This document shows positions 14,376-21,221 of a stretch of DNA of 27,822 nucleotides, one piece after another. The translations under genes and the position numbers were made by a program. Each line of letters starts with the position of its first letter. The first letter of the stretch is position 1. The stretch comes from CAZJFH01 sp964545205 (lineage in GTDB: Bacteria; Pseudomonadota; Alphaproteobacteria; Rhodospirillales; Magnetospirillaceae): positions 1-27,822 of the forward strand of contig CAZJFH010000068.1 in the NCBI GenBank assembly GCA_964545205.1. Direction: 5' to 3'. Under the pieces are notes generated by a model. The model worked only from the letters and a program-made list of their open reading frames with translations. It did no database searches and had not been told where the DNA came from.

Positions 14376-14636
14376 GATTTCCGGCGTCATGCCAGCGGAA
14401 GCGCGTGTGAAGAAATTGCCGTGAGCATTGATTTCAGGCGTCATGCCCGCGAAAGCGGGCATCCATTCCTGTGGCATTTCAACAGGTTGCGACGCCTCAG
14501 GAATGGGCTCCCGCTTCCGCGGGAGCGACGAATCGCTTTTCTTCACAAGCTCGAAAGCGGGCATCCATCCCTGTGGCATTTCAACAGGTTGCGACGTCTC
14601 AGGAATGGGCTCCCGCTTCCGCGGGAGCGACGGGTT
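14376..14636. repeat. Cluster of CGTCATGCCCGC-type repeats with an 81-bp direct duplication
   Basis: The 391-bp gap after rnd is mostly repeat. Two copies of an 81-bp unit (14450-14530 and 14552-14632) differ at only two positions. Each starts with CGAAAGCGGGCATCCA and ends with CCCGCTTCCGCGGGAGCGACG. The first unit is preceded by TCATGCCCGC, making a CCCGC-gaaa-GCGGG hairpin at 14447-14460, and a degenerate start of a third unit lies at 14385-14400. A related copy occurs at 25939-25971. Short frames through this region are not protein-like. Likely a mobile REP/MITE-like intergenic family. Confidence 0.8.
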
Positions 14637-14695
14637 GACGCCCCAGGCCACACGCTTGGACGGCACCGACGCCCCCATGCGCGTTGCAAAACGCC

Positions 14696-14724
14696 TTGAC
14701 CATACAACCACGATGTAAAACTAT
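14696..14724 (+). promoter_or_regulatory. Candidate promoter for the small hypothetical gene at 14754
   Basis: TTGACC (14696-14701) and AACTAT (14719-14724) are spaced by 17 bases. The -35 matches consensus in five of six bases, the -10 only partly. The predicted start near 14731 leaves a leader of about 25 bases. Confidence 0.4.
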
Positions 14725-14751
14725 GGACTCCACACCTCCCGTTCGGAGTCC
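14725..14751 (+). promoter_or_regulatory. Leader hairpin that pairs the ribosome-binding site
   Basis: GGACTCC (14725-14731) is perfectly complementary to GGAGTCC (14745-14751) across a 13-nt loop. The GGAG at 14745-14748 is the only good ribosome-binding site for the ATG at 14754, so the stem would hide it. This could be translational control, but depends on the true transcript start: a start after 14728 would lose part of the 5' arm. Confidence 0.4.
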
Positions 14752-14753
14752 TT

Positions 14754-15302
14754 ATGGGCGCATTCCGCTCGCGTCAGACTCTTTCGGCTCCGCCGATACC
14801 CTCGGCGGCATGCACGCCTGCGCTCGCTGCACTTCGCGCGGCGATATCGGCGCCGAGCGCATGGCTTGAACGGTTCGCCGCACGCCTCGAAGCCGTCTGG
14901 CCCGGCAATCGCGCCGCCCGCATGCGGCGGCTCGCCGGCGCCTTCGCCACCGCGGCGATCGCGCACCACGTCGAGCGCGACCCGCGGCGCAAACGGGAGC
15001 TGTTCGGGGAAATGGACCGTCTCCGGCACGCTCTCGCGGCGATGCTCGACCCGGCCGACGCCGACCAGCGGCTGCTCGCCCATCTGATGGCGCGGCTGGC
15101 CGTTGCGGATCGCCCCGGCACGGCACGGTTCGACGCCGCCGCCGCGCCGCGCCTGATCGCCGAGACGATGCGGCTCGCGAACCGGGTGTTGATGCGCGAC
15201 GGGAACGGCGCGGCGCCGCTTACCGCACCCGCGCCAGAATGTCCCGCGCCCCCAGCGCCCTGGCGAGCTTCTCGAACGAGCGGTCGATCGGCTCGACGTT
15301 GA
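14754..15302 (+). CDS. Small hypothetical helical protein
   Basis: This is a 182-aa protein of unknown function. After a low-complexity start, residues about 35-150 are rich in Ala, Arg and Leu with helical character (WLERFAARLEAVWPGN, ELFGEMDRLRHALAAML, LIAETMRLANRVLMRDG). Third codon positions are strongly G/C through that core, unlike the competing minus-strand frames, which supports coding. A GGAG site lies 5 bases before the ATG. The tail (last 27 codons) overlaps the 3' end of ppx on the opposite strand by 83 bp and looks unstructured. No signal peptide or membrane span is clear. Its place beside the polyphosphate genes may be chance. Confidence 0.6.
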   Translation: MGAFRSRQTLSAPPIPSAACTPALAALRAAISAPSAWLERFAARLEAVWPGNRAARMRRLAGAFATAAIAHHVERDPRRKRELFGEMDRLRHALAAMLDPADADQRLLAHLMARLAVADRPGTARFDAAAAPRLIAETMRLANRVLMRDGNGAAPLTAPAPECPAPPAPWRASRTSGRSARR

Positions 15303-16716
15303 GGGCCGGGTCGCACGCCGGCAGGTCGAGGGTCAGCGTGTCGTCGGCCAGGCCGATGCCGGTGCGCCGCAGCAGGTCCGGCACGCCGCCGGTCAGGACA
15401 TGGGCGAGCCGCAGCGCCCAGCCCACCGCCTGCACCCGCTTCAGGTCGGCGTCGTCGTCGAGCATCGCCAGCGCGTCGCGCACGACGTGGTTGTCGTCCG
15501 ATCCGCGATAGCGGGTGTGGATCATCAGCGCCAGCCGCGCCCGGTCCTGGTGGCCGAGGCCGACGAACGGCAGGCGCAGCACGCGCAGGAAGGCCTGGTT
15601 GGCGCGGTAGTCCGGGTGCTCGTTCCAGAACACGTCGCCGAGCAGGCAGGCGGCATGGCGGATGCGGCGCTGGTCGCGGGTCTCGCCGGCGAACAGCGGC
15701 GTCATCCAGTCCAGGATCTCCTTGCCGTGTTCCGGGAATCGTCCGGCGGCGCGCGCCAGCCGGCGGCACGACGACAGCAGCGGATCCTCGTCGCGCAGCT
15801 TCGCGGGAAGCTGTTTGAAGAACTGGCCCTCGCGCATGCCGTAGACCGAAAAGATCAACCGCTCGGGCTCGACCTTGACCAGGATCTTCTCCAGCAGCAG
15901 CGCCGCCATCGGCAGGCTCGGCAGCCGTTTCTTCGAGATGCCCGGCACCTTCTCCAGCGATTTGCGGCCCATGCGCGAGATCAGGTCGATCATGCCCAGC
16001 GCCTCGTCGCGGGGCAGGCGGTAGTTGTCGAGGATGCGGATCGGGTGCTGGGCCTGGGCGATGCACAGCCGCGCCACCGAGCGCCAGGCGCCGCCGACGA
16101 CGTACAGCGCCTTGCCCCGGCCGGCGTCGAGCCAGTCGAGCGCGTCGAGATGGCGGTCGATCAGATCGGCGGCCTTGCCGCGGCTGCCGCCGGAGCCTTC
16201 CATCAGCCGCAGCACGCCGAGCGGCATGGTGACGTGCTTGCCGGTCTTGCCGTCGCCGACGACGACCAGCTCGCAGCTGCCGCCGCCGAGATCGGCGACC
16301 AGGCCGTCGGCGTCCGGGATGCCGCACAGCACGCCCAGCGCCGCCAGCTTCGCCTCCTGCCCGCCCGAGAGCACCCTGATCTGGACGTCGAGGTCGCGCT
16401 CGACCCGGCGAACGAAATCGGCGCCGTCGCTGGCGTCGCGCACCGCCGCGGTCGCCAGCACGTCGAGGCGCTCGACCCGCATCGCCCGCGCCAGCCGCAC
16501 GAAGCGCGCCAGCGCGCGATGCGCCATGACCGCGCCCTCGGGATCGAGCCGGCCGGTGGCGCCCATGCCCTTGCCCATGCCGCAGACCACTTTTTCGTTG
16601 AACATCGGCAGCGGCGTCCGCGCGCCGGTGTCGTAGACGACCAGGCGTATGGAATTCGAGCCGATGTCGATGATCGCCACCGGCTTGTGCTGCGGCTTGG
16701 CTCGCCCCCCGCTCAA
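15220..16716 (-). CDS. ppx: Exopolyphosphatase (Ppx/GppA family)
   Basis: This 498-aa enzyme hydrolyses terminal phosphate from polyphosphate, or pppGpp in GppA members. Two actin-like phosphate loops are visible, AIIDIGSNSIRLVVYD near residues 14-29 and VADLGGGSCELVVVG around 143-157, and a C-terminal HD-like helical domain includes RIRHAACLLGDVFWNEH. The start is a TTG at 16714-16716, needed because no ATG precedes the essential first loop and a G-rich ribosome-binding stretch lies before it. It is 28 bp downstream of ppk1, so the two form an operon that makes and breaks polyphosphate. Ppx versus GppA activity is not separable by eye, but the ppk link favours Ppx. Confidence 0.92.
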   Translation of the reverse strand: MSGGRAKPQHKPVAIIDIGSNSIRLVVYDTGARTPLPMFNEKVVCGMGKGMGATGRLDPEGAVMAHRALARFVRLARAMRVERLDVLATAAVRDASDGADFVRRVERDLDVQIRVLSGGQEAKLAALGVLCGIPDADGLVADLGGGSCELVVVGDGKTGKHVTMPLGVLRLMEGSGGSRGKAADLIDRHLDALDWLDAGRGKALYVVGGAWRSVARLCIAQAQHPIRILDNYRLPRDEALGMIDLISRMGRKSLEKVPGISKKRLPSLPMAALLLEKILVKVEPERLIFSVYGMREGQFFKQLPAKLRDEDPLLSSCRRLARAAGRFPEHGKEILDWMTPLFAGETRDQRRIRHAACLLGDVFWNEHPDYRANQAFLRVLRLPFVGLGHQDRARLALMIHTRYRGSDDNHVVRDALAMLDDDADLKRVQAVGWALRLAHVLTGGVPDLLRRTGIGLADDTLTLDLPACDPALNVEPIDRSFEKLARALGARDILARVR

Positions 16717-16744
16717 CGGCTGGTCCCCCCGCGGAGTTGGTTGT

Positions 16745-18922
16745 CTACGGCTTTTCCCAAAGCAGCTTGGGCGCCCGCCCGCGCTCGAGCGCGCTGCCGC
16801 GCCCCGACAGGCTGGGATTGGTCATGAAGTAGGTGTGGGCGCTGAACGCGTCCTCGCCCGCCGGCAGGCGCTCGTAGACGCCCTCGGGCGTCAGCACCCA
16901 GCTCTGGGCGACGTCCTTGAGGTTGGCGACCATGATCTGGTCGAGGATCTGCTGGTGCACGGTCGCGTTCTCGATCGGCACCAGCGACTCGACGCGCCAG
17001 TCCATGTTGCGGTTCATCCAGTCGGCCGAGGAGATGTAGAGCTTGGCGTTCTTGGACGGCAGCTTCTGGCCGTTGCCGAAGCAGGCGATCCGCGAATGCT
17101 CGAGGAAACGGCCGACGATCGACTTGACGCGGATGTTGTCGGACAGGCCCGGCACGCCGGGACGCAGGCAGCAGATGCCGCGGATGACCAGATCGATCTG
17201 CACGCCGGCCTGGCTGGCCTCGTAGAGCTTGTCGATGATGGCGCGGTCGACCAGCGAGTTCATCTTGACCCAGATGCAGCCGTCGCGCCCGGCCTTGGCA
17301 TGGGCGATCTCGGCGTCGATCAGGCCGACCAGCTTCTCGCGCAGGCCCAGCGGCGCGATCGTCAGACTCTCCAACTGGTCCGGCAGGGCGTAGCCGGTCA
17401 TGTAGTTGAAGGTCTTGGCGGCGTCGTGGCACAGCGCCGGGTCGTTGGTGAAGAACGACAGGTCGGTGTAGACCTTGGCGGTGATCGGGTGGTAGTTGCC
17501 GGTGCCGAAATGGACGTAGGACGCCAGCCCGCCGCCCTCGCGCCGCACCACCAGGCTGATCTTGGCGTGGGTCTTGAGCTCCAGGAAGCCGTAGACCACC
17601 TGGCAGCCGGCGCGTTCCAGGTCGCGCGCCCACTGGATGTTGGCCTCCTCGTCGAAGCGCGCCTTGAGCTCGACCATCGCCGTGACCGACTTGCCGGCCT
17701 CGGCGGCCTCGACCAGGGCGCGGACGATCGGGCTGTCCTTGCTGGTCCGGTACAAGGTCTGCTTGATCGCCATCACGTTGGGATCGCGCGCCGCCTGGCG
17801 CAGGAACTGGACGACGACGTCGAAGCTCTCGAACGGGTGGTGGACGACGATGTCCTTCTTGCGGATCGCCGCGAAGCAGTCGCCGGCGAAGTCGCGGATG
17901 CGTTCGGGGAAGCGGGCGTTGTAGGGCGTGAACAACAGGTCCGGGCGCTCGTCGGTGATGAGCTGCTTGATGTCGACGATGCCCAGCAGCCCGTCCTGCG
18001 GGAACACGTCGCCGGGCGCGACGCCCATCTCCTCCATCACCGTGTTGAGCAGGTCCTGCGGGATGCCGGCATTGACCGTCATGCGGATGGGATTGCCGCG
18101 GCGGCGGCGCTTGAGCGCCGTCTCGAACACCCGCACCAGGTCCTCGGCCTCTTCGTCGATTTCCATCTCCGAATCGCGCAGCACCCGGAACACGCCGCCG
18201 GCGTCGACGCGAAAGCCCGGGAACAGCCGGTCGAGGAACAGCCCGACCGCGTCCTCGAGCGGAATGAAGCGGATGTGCTCGCCCGGCAGCCGGATGAAGC
18301 GGTCGAGCAGGTGCGGCAGCGGCACCAGCGCGCGCAGCACCTCGCCGTCGACCAGCCGCGTCAGGTGCAGCACCATCGCGAAGCCGAGATTCGGGATGAA
18401 CGGGAACGGATGCGCCGGATCGATGGCCAGCGGCGTCAGCACCGGGAAGACATGGTCCATGAAGCGCTGCGCCAGCCATTCGCGCTCGTCGTCGGACAAC
18501 TCGGACGGCTCGATCACCGCCAGCCCGACGTCGCGCAGCTCGCGGCGCAGCTGCCGCCAGCACAGCTGCTGCTTCATCATCAGCTCGCCGGCTTCCTTGT
18601 TGATGGCCGAGAGCTGCTGCGCCGGGGTGAGCCCGTCCTGGCTGAACGCCGTGGCGCCGGCGGCGACCTGACCCTTCAGGCCGGCGACGCGGACCATGTA
18701 GAATTCGTCGAGGTTGGCGGCCGAGATCGACAGGAACCGCAGCCGTTCCAGCAGCGGGTGGCGGACGTTGTAGGCCTCCTCCAGCACGCGGGTGTTGAAG
18801 GCCAGCCACGACAGCTCGCGGTTGATGTAGCGCTCGCGCGAGGCGTTCTCGGCGACGACGGTCTTCTCGACGGTCTTCTTGCGGACGGACTGGCGCAAGG
18901 TGGTCTCCCGGTTCGGGGTCAT
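16745..18922 (-). CDS. ppk1: Polyphosphate kinase 1
   Basis: This is a 725-aa enzyme that reversibly makes long-chain polyphosphate from ATP. The N-terminal domain begins RYINRELSWLAFNTRVLEEA. The catalytic phospholipase-D-like half contains KTHAKISLVVRR, whose His matches the autophosphorylated His435 of E. coli PPK, and YVHFGTGNYHP, matching the second essential His. Residues FYMVRVAGLKGQV and ARFDEEANIQWAR are also family signatures. I place the start at 18920-18922 (MTPNRETTLRQ): a longer frame to 18967 would run through a TATATA promoter-like element at 18941-18946 and add a non-homologous extension. It precedes ppx and is divergent from a SixA-type phosphatase. Confidence 0.95.
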   Translation of the reverse strand: MTPNRETTLRQSVRKKTVEKTVVAENASRERYINRELSWLAFNTRVLEEAYNVRHPLLERLRFLSISAANLDEFYMVRVAGLKGQVAAGATAFSQDGLTPAQQLSAINKEAGELMMKQQLCWRQLRRELRDVGLAVIEPSELSDDEREWLAQRFMDHVFPVLTPLAIDPAHPFPFIPNLGFAMVLHLTRLVDGEVLRALVPLPHLLDRFIRLPGEHIRFIPLEDAVGLFLDRLFPGFRVDAGGVFRVLRDSEMEIDEEAEDLVRVFETALKRRRRGNPIRMTVNAGIPQDLLNTVMEEMGVAPGDVFPQDGLLGIVDIKQLITDERPDLLFTPYNARFPERIRDFAGDCFAAIRKKDIVVHHPFESFDVVVQFLRQAARDPNVMAIKQTLYRTSKDSPIVRALVEAAEAGKSVTAMVELKARFDEEANIQWARDLERAGCQVVYGFLELKTHAKISLVVRREGGGLASYVHFGTGNYHPITAKVYTDLSFFTNDPALCHDAAKTFNYMTGYALPDQLESLTIAPLGLREKLVGLIDAEIAHAKAGRDGCIWVKMNSLVDRAIIDKLYEASQAGVQIDLVIRGICCLRPGVPGLSDNIRVKSIVGRFLEHSRIACFGNGQKLPSKNAKLYISSADWMNRNMDWRVESLVPIENATVHQQILDQIMVANLKDVAQSWVLTPEGVYERLPAGEDAFSAHTYFMTNPSLSGRGSALERGRAPKLLWEKP

Positions 18923-18938
18923 GGCGCTGGCTCGCACC

Positions 18939-18948
18939 TTTATATATC
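18939..18948. promoter_or_regulatory. AT-rich TTTATATATC element between ppk1 and the SixA-type gene
   Basis: A TATATA core at 18941-18946 is the only AT-rich stretch in the 68-bp divergent gap. Being self-complementary it can serve as a -10 for either strand. On the minus strand it would give a leader of only about 10-15 bases before ppk1. No good -35 is seen for either direction. Confidence 0.3.
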
Positions 18949-18990
18949 CTCGGCCGACGGATGTCATGGCCGGCCCGGAAGGACGTCGCG

Positions 18991-19524
18991 GTGAAGACCA
19001 TCTATCTGTTGCGCCACGCCAAGTCGAGCTGGGACGATCCGGGCCTGGCCGATTTCGACCGGCCGCTCGACGAGCGCGGCCGCAAGGCGGCGCGGCTGAT
19101 TCGGGCGCATCTGCAAGCCGCCGGAATCCGGCCCGACCTGGTGCTGTGCTCGGCCGCCCGCCGCACCCGCGAGACTCTGGAGCGACTCGGCGAGGCGCTG
19201 GCCGGATTGCCGACGTCGATCGAGCCCGGGCTGTACGAGACCACCTCGCCGCGCCTGCTGGAGCGCCTGCGGGCGCTGCCCGACGCGGTCGGCTCGGTGA
19301 TGGTCATCGGCCACAATCCCGGCCTCGAACGCCTGGCCGCCACCCTGGCCGGCGACGGCGGCGAGGCGCGGGCGCTGGAGCGGCTGCAGGCGAAGTACCC
19401 GACCGGCGCCCTGGCGACCCTGACCGCCGAGGCGGCGCGTTGGAGCGAACTCGCCGCCGGCGCCTGCCGCCTCGAAGCCTTCGTCCGGCCGGCGGACCTG
19501 GCCCGAATGCCCTTGGACCGGTAA
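18991..19524 (+). CDS. SixA-like histidine phosphatase family protein
   Basis: This is a 177-aa member of the histidine phosphatase (phosphoglycerate-mutase-like) superfamily, close to SixA. The catalytic RHG-type motif is LLRHAKSSWDDPGLADFDRPL, and the second active-site His lies in VMVIGHNPGLERLA. SixA removes phosphate from phosphohistidine in phosphorelay proteins; the target here is unknown. The start is GTG 18991, chosen because AAGGA lies 7 bases upstream and the family begins MKTIYLLRHAK; an ATG at 18961 would add ten residues and has no ribosome site. It is divergent from ppk1 and ends 73 bp before the NO-response operon. Confidence 0.88.
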   Translation: MKTIYLLRHAKSSWDDPGLADFDRPLDERGRKAARLIRAHLQAAGIRPDLVLCSAARRTRETLERLGEALAGLPTSIEPGLYETTSPRLLERLRALPDAVGSVMVIGHNPGLERLAATLAGDGGEARALERLQAKYPTGALATLTAEAARWSELAAGACRLEAFVRPADLARMPLDR

Positions 19525-19529
19525 GGACT

Positions 19530-19543
19530 TTGCGCGCGCGCAA
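19530..19543. promoter_or_regulatory. NnrR-type CRP/FNR box (TTGCG-N4-CGCAA)
   Basis: The palindrome TTGCGCGCGCGCAA fits exactly the NnrR consensus TTGCG-N4-CGCAA known from Rhodobacter sphaeroides, whose NnrR regulon includes nnrS. Its centre is 61 bases upstream of the DUF1858 start codon. A -10-like GATGAT (19566-19571) places the expected transcript start near 19578, which puts the box centre at -41.5, the classic class II activator position. Chance occurrence of a CG alternation in 70% GC DNA is the main alternative. Confidence 0.65.
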
Positions 19544-19597
19544 CGACGGCCCCGCCGCGCGTCGCGATGATGGCGGCCTCACGGAACGGGATGTGGC

Positions 19598-19810
19598 ATG
19601 ATCGGCAGAGACCTGACGGTGGACGAGGTGATGCGGCGCTGGCCGCAGACCTTGCCGGTGTTCGTCAAACTCAAGCTCAACTGCGTCGGCTGCGACATGG
19701 CGCCGTTCGAGACCATCGCCGACGTGGCGGCCACCTACGGCATGGTGCTCGACGAGCTGTTGTCGGAACTCAACGCGGCGGCGACCGGCGCGGAGGCGGG
19801 ACGGCAATGA
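19598..19810 (+). CDS. DUF1858 domain protein (CxxC, ScdA/Ric N-terminal-like)
   Basis: This is a 70-aa small protein. It consists almost entirely of the DUF1858 fold: DLTVDEVMRRWPQTLPVFV, then CVGC (Cys29 and Cys32), then the segment FETIADVAATYGMVLDELL. The same domain forms the N-terminus of some ScdA/YtfE-type Fe-S repair proteins and occurs beside hybrid-cluster proteins, so a thiol or Fe-S related role under nitric oxide stress fits. It is the first gene of a tightly coupled operon; its TGA overlaps the next ATG (ATGA at 19807-19810). The upstream NnrR-type box supports NO-dependent expression. Exact biochemical function of stand-alone DUF1858 proteins is not established. Confidence 0.88.
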   Translation: MIGRDLTVDEVMRRWPQTLPVFVKLKLNCVGCDMAPFETIADVAATYGMVLDELLSELNAAATGAEAGRQ

Positions 19811-20106
19811 CGGAACAAGAGGTGGTGGCGGCGCTGAAGACGGTGATCGACCCCGAGGTCGGGGTGAACATCGTCGACCTCGGGCTGGTGCAACTGCTCG
19901 ACGCCAACGACCAGCGCATCTATGTCGGGCTGATCATGACCACGCCCGCCTGCCCGCAGGGCGGCGCCATCTGCCAGGAGGCGATGGATGCCGTGCGCCG
20001 CGCCGGCGGCGACGTCGTCGTCGACGTCGAATTGCTCGAGCACCCGTTCTGGACGCCCGACCGCATGTCGGCGGCGGCCAAGCAGCAGCTCGGCTGGCCC
20101 GGGTGA
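19807..20106 (+). CDS. MIP18/SufT-like (DUF59) metal-sulfur cluster assembly protein
   Basis: This 99-aa protein is a single DUF59 domain. It has the family start VVAALKTVIDPEVGVNIVDLGLV with the conserved DPE, and the reactive cysteine in MTTPACPQGG. It ends in a short tail (PFWTPDRMSAAAKQQLGW). Family members (SufT, PaaD, MIP18) help mature Fe-S proteins. The ATG at 19807 overlaps the DUF1858 stop by 4 bp, and its own TGA overlaps the next GTG (GTGA). Placement between DUF1858 and NnrS suggests Fe-S cluster maintenance during nitrosative stress; inferred. Confidence 0.88.
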   Translation: MTEQEVVAALKTVIDPEVGVNIVDLGLVQLLDANDQRIYVGLIMTTPACPQGGAICQEAMDAVRRAGGDVVVDVELLEHPFWTPDRMSAAAKQQLGWPG

Positions 20107-21221
20107 GCGCCATGGCGCCGGGCCGCCGCATTCCCCTCCTGCTCCTCGGCGGCATCTCGCTGCTGTTCGGCCTCGCCGCCGGCGAGGGCCGCCTCGGCTG
20201 GGAGATGCCGGCCCGCGCCTACGACCTCGCCGCCCTGCACGGGCCGCTGATGATCTGCGCCTTCTTCGGCACGGTGATCGGGCTCGAGCGCGCGGTGGCG
20301 CTGAACCGCGCCTGGGGATACCTGGCGCCGCTGCTCTCGGGCGCGGGCGGCGCCGCGATGATCGCCGGCCTGGCGACCGACGTCGCCGCCGTCGCGGTTC
20401 TCGCCGCCAGCGTCGTGTTCTGCACCATGGCCGCGGTGGTGGTGTTCAAGCAGCGGGCGCTGTTCACGGTGGTGATGGGCCTGGGCGGCCTGTCGTGGCT
20501 GGCCGGCAATATCGGCTGGCTGGCCGGCGTCGACGTGCCCGACCTGGTGCCGCTGTGGGCCTGTTTCCTGGTGCTGACCATCGCCGGCGAGCGGCTCGAG
20601 CTCAGCCGCTTCCTGCCGCCGGCGCCCGACCGCGCCGTCACCGCGCCGGTGCCGCTGGCGCTGCTGCCGCTGGCCGCCGTGCTCGAACTCGCCGGCTTCG
20701 CCTGGGCCGGCCGCCTGTTCGGCCTCGGCCTGCTGCTGCTGGCGCTATGGCTGGTGCGCCACGACATCGCCCGGCGGACCATCCGCCAAACCGGGCTGAC
20801 CGGCTACATGGCGGCGTGCCTGCTGTCGGGCTATGCCTGGCTGGCGGTCGCCGGCGGGCTGATGCTGGCCTTCGGCCTGCCGCCCTGGGGCTATATCCAC
20901 GACGCGGCGCTGCACGCGCTGTTCGTCGGCTTCGTGTTCGCCATGGTGTTCGGCCATGCGCCGGTGATCCTGCCGGCGGTGCTGCACGTCGTGGTGCCGT
21001 TCACGCGCTGGTTCTACGTGCCGCTGACCCTGCTGCACGCCTCGGTCGCCCTGCGGGTCGGCGCCGACCTGGTCGAGGCCGACGCGGCGCGGGCGCTGGG
21101 CGGGCTGCTCAACGGCCTGGCGATCGTGCTGTTCCTGATCGGCACCGCGGCGCTGACCATCACCGCCACCCGGGCGCGGGCGCGGCAGCGGCGGAGGCAG
21201 CGCGGCGGGGCGCCGGCGTGA
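20103..21221 (+). CDS. Polytopic membrane protein with NnrS-like histidine motifs
   Basis: This is a 372-aa inner-membrane protein with about ten hydrophobic spans. Membrane-embedded histidines occur as AALHGPLMICAFFG near the N-terminus and as HDAALHALFVGFVFAMVFGHA followed by VLHVVVPF in the second half. The latter pattern (H...VGF...GHA) resembles the haem/metal-binding region of NnrS, so this may be a divergent NnrS relative or partner. The tail is arginine-rich (ARARQRRRQR). Start is GTG 20103, overlapping the preceding stop (GTGA); ATG 20112 is an alternative. It is translationally coupled to NnrS downstream by another GTGA overlap. I know no characterised function. Confidence 0.8.
   Translation: MSAMAPGRRIPLLLLGGISLLFGLAAGEGRLGWEMPARAYDLAALHGPLMICAFFGTVIGLERAVALNRAWGYLAPLLSGAGGAAMIAGLATDVAAVAVLAASVVFCTMAAVVVFKQRALFTVVMGLGGLSWLAGNIGWLAGVDVPDLVPLWACFLVLTIAGERLELSRFLPPAPDRAVTAPVPLALLPLAAVLELAGFAWAGRLFGLGLLLLALWLVRHDIARRTIRQTGLTGYMAACLLSGYAWLAVAGGLMLAFGLPPWGYIHDAALHALFVGFVFAMVFGHAPVILPAVLHVVVPFTRWFYVPLTLLHASVALRVGADLVEADAARALGGLLNGLAIVLFLIGTAALTITATRARARQRRRQRGGAPA

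Noticed and set aside
14450..14632. CRISPR-like repeat-spacer pattern
   Set aside because: Only two copies of a long 81-bp unit with a 21-bp linker; unit length and copy number do not fit a CRISPR array.
14428..14718. Short frames of about 95 codons downstream of rnd
   Set aside because: They lie in the tandem palindromic repeats and simply repeat the same peptide twice; no ribosome site.
16649..18994. 781-codon plus-strand open frame opposite ppk1
   Set aside because: Antisense shadow of a full-length, motif-complete PPK1.
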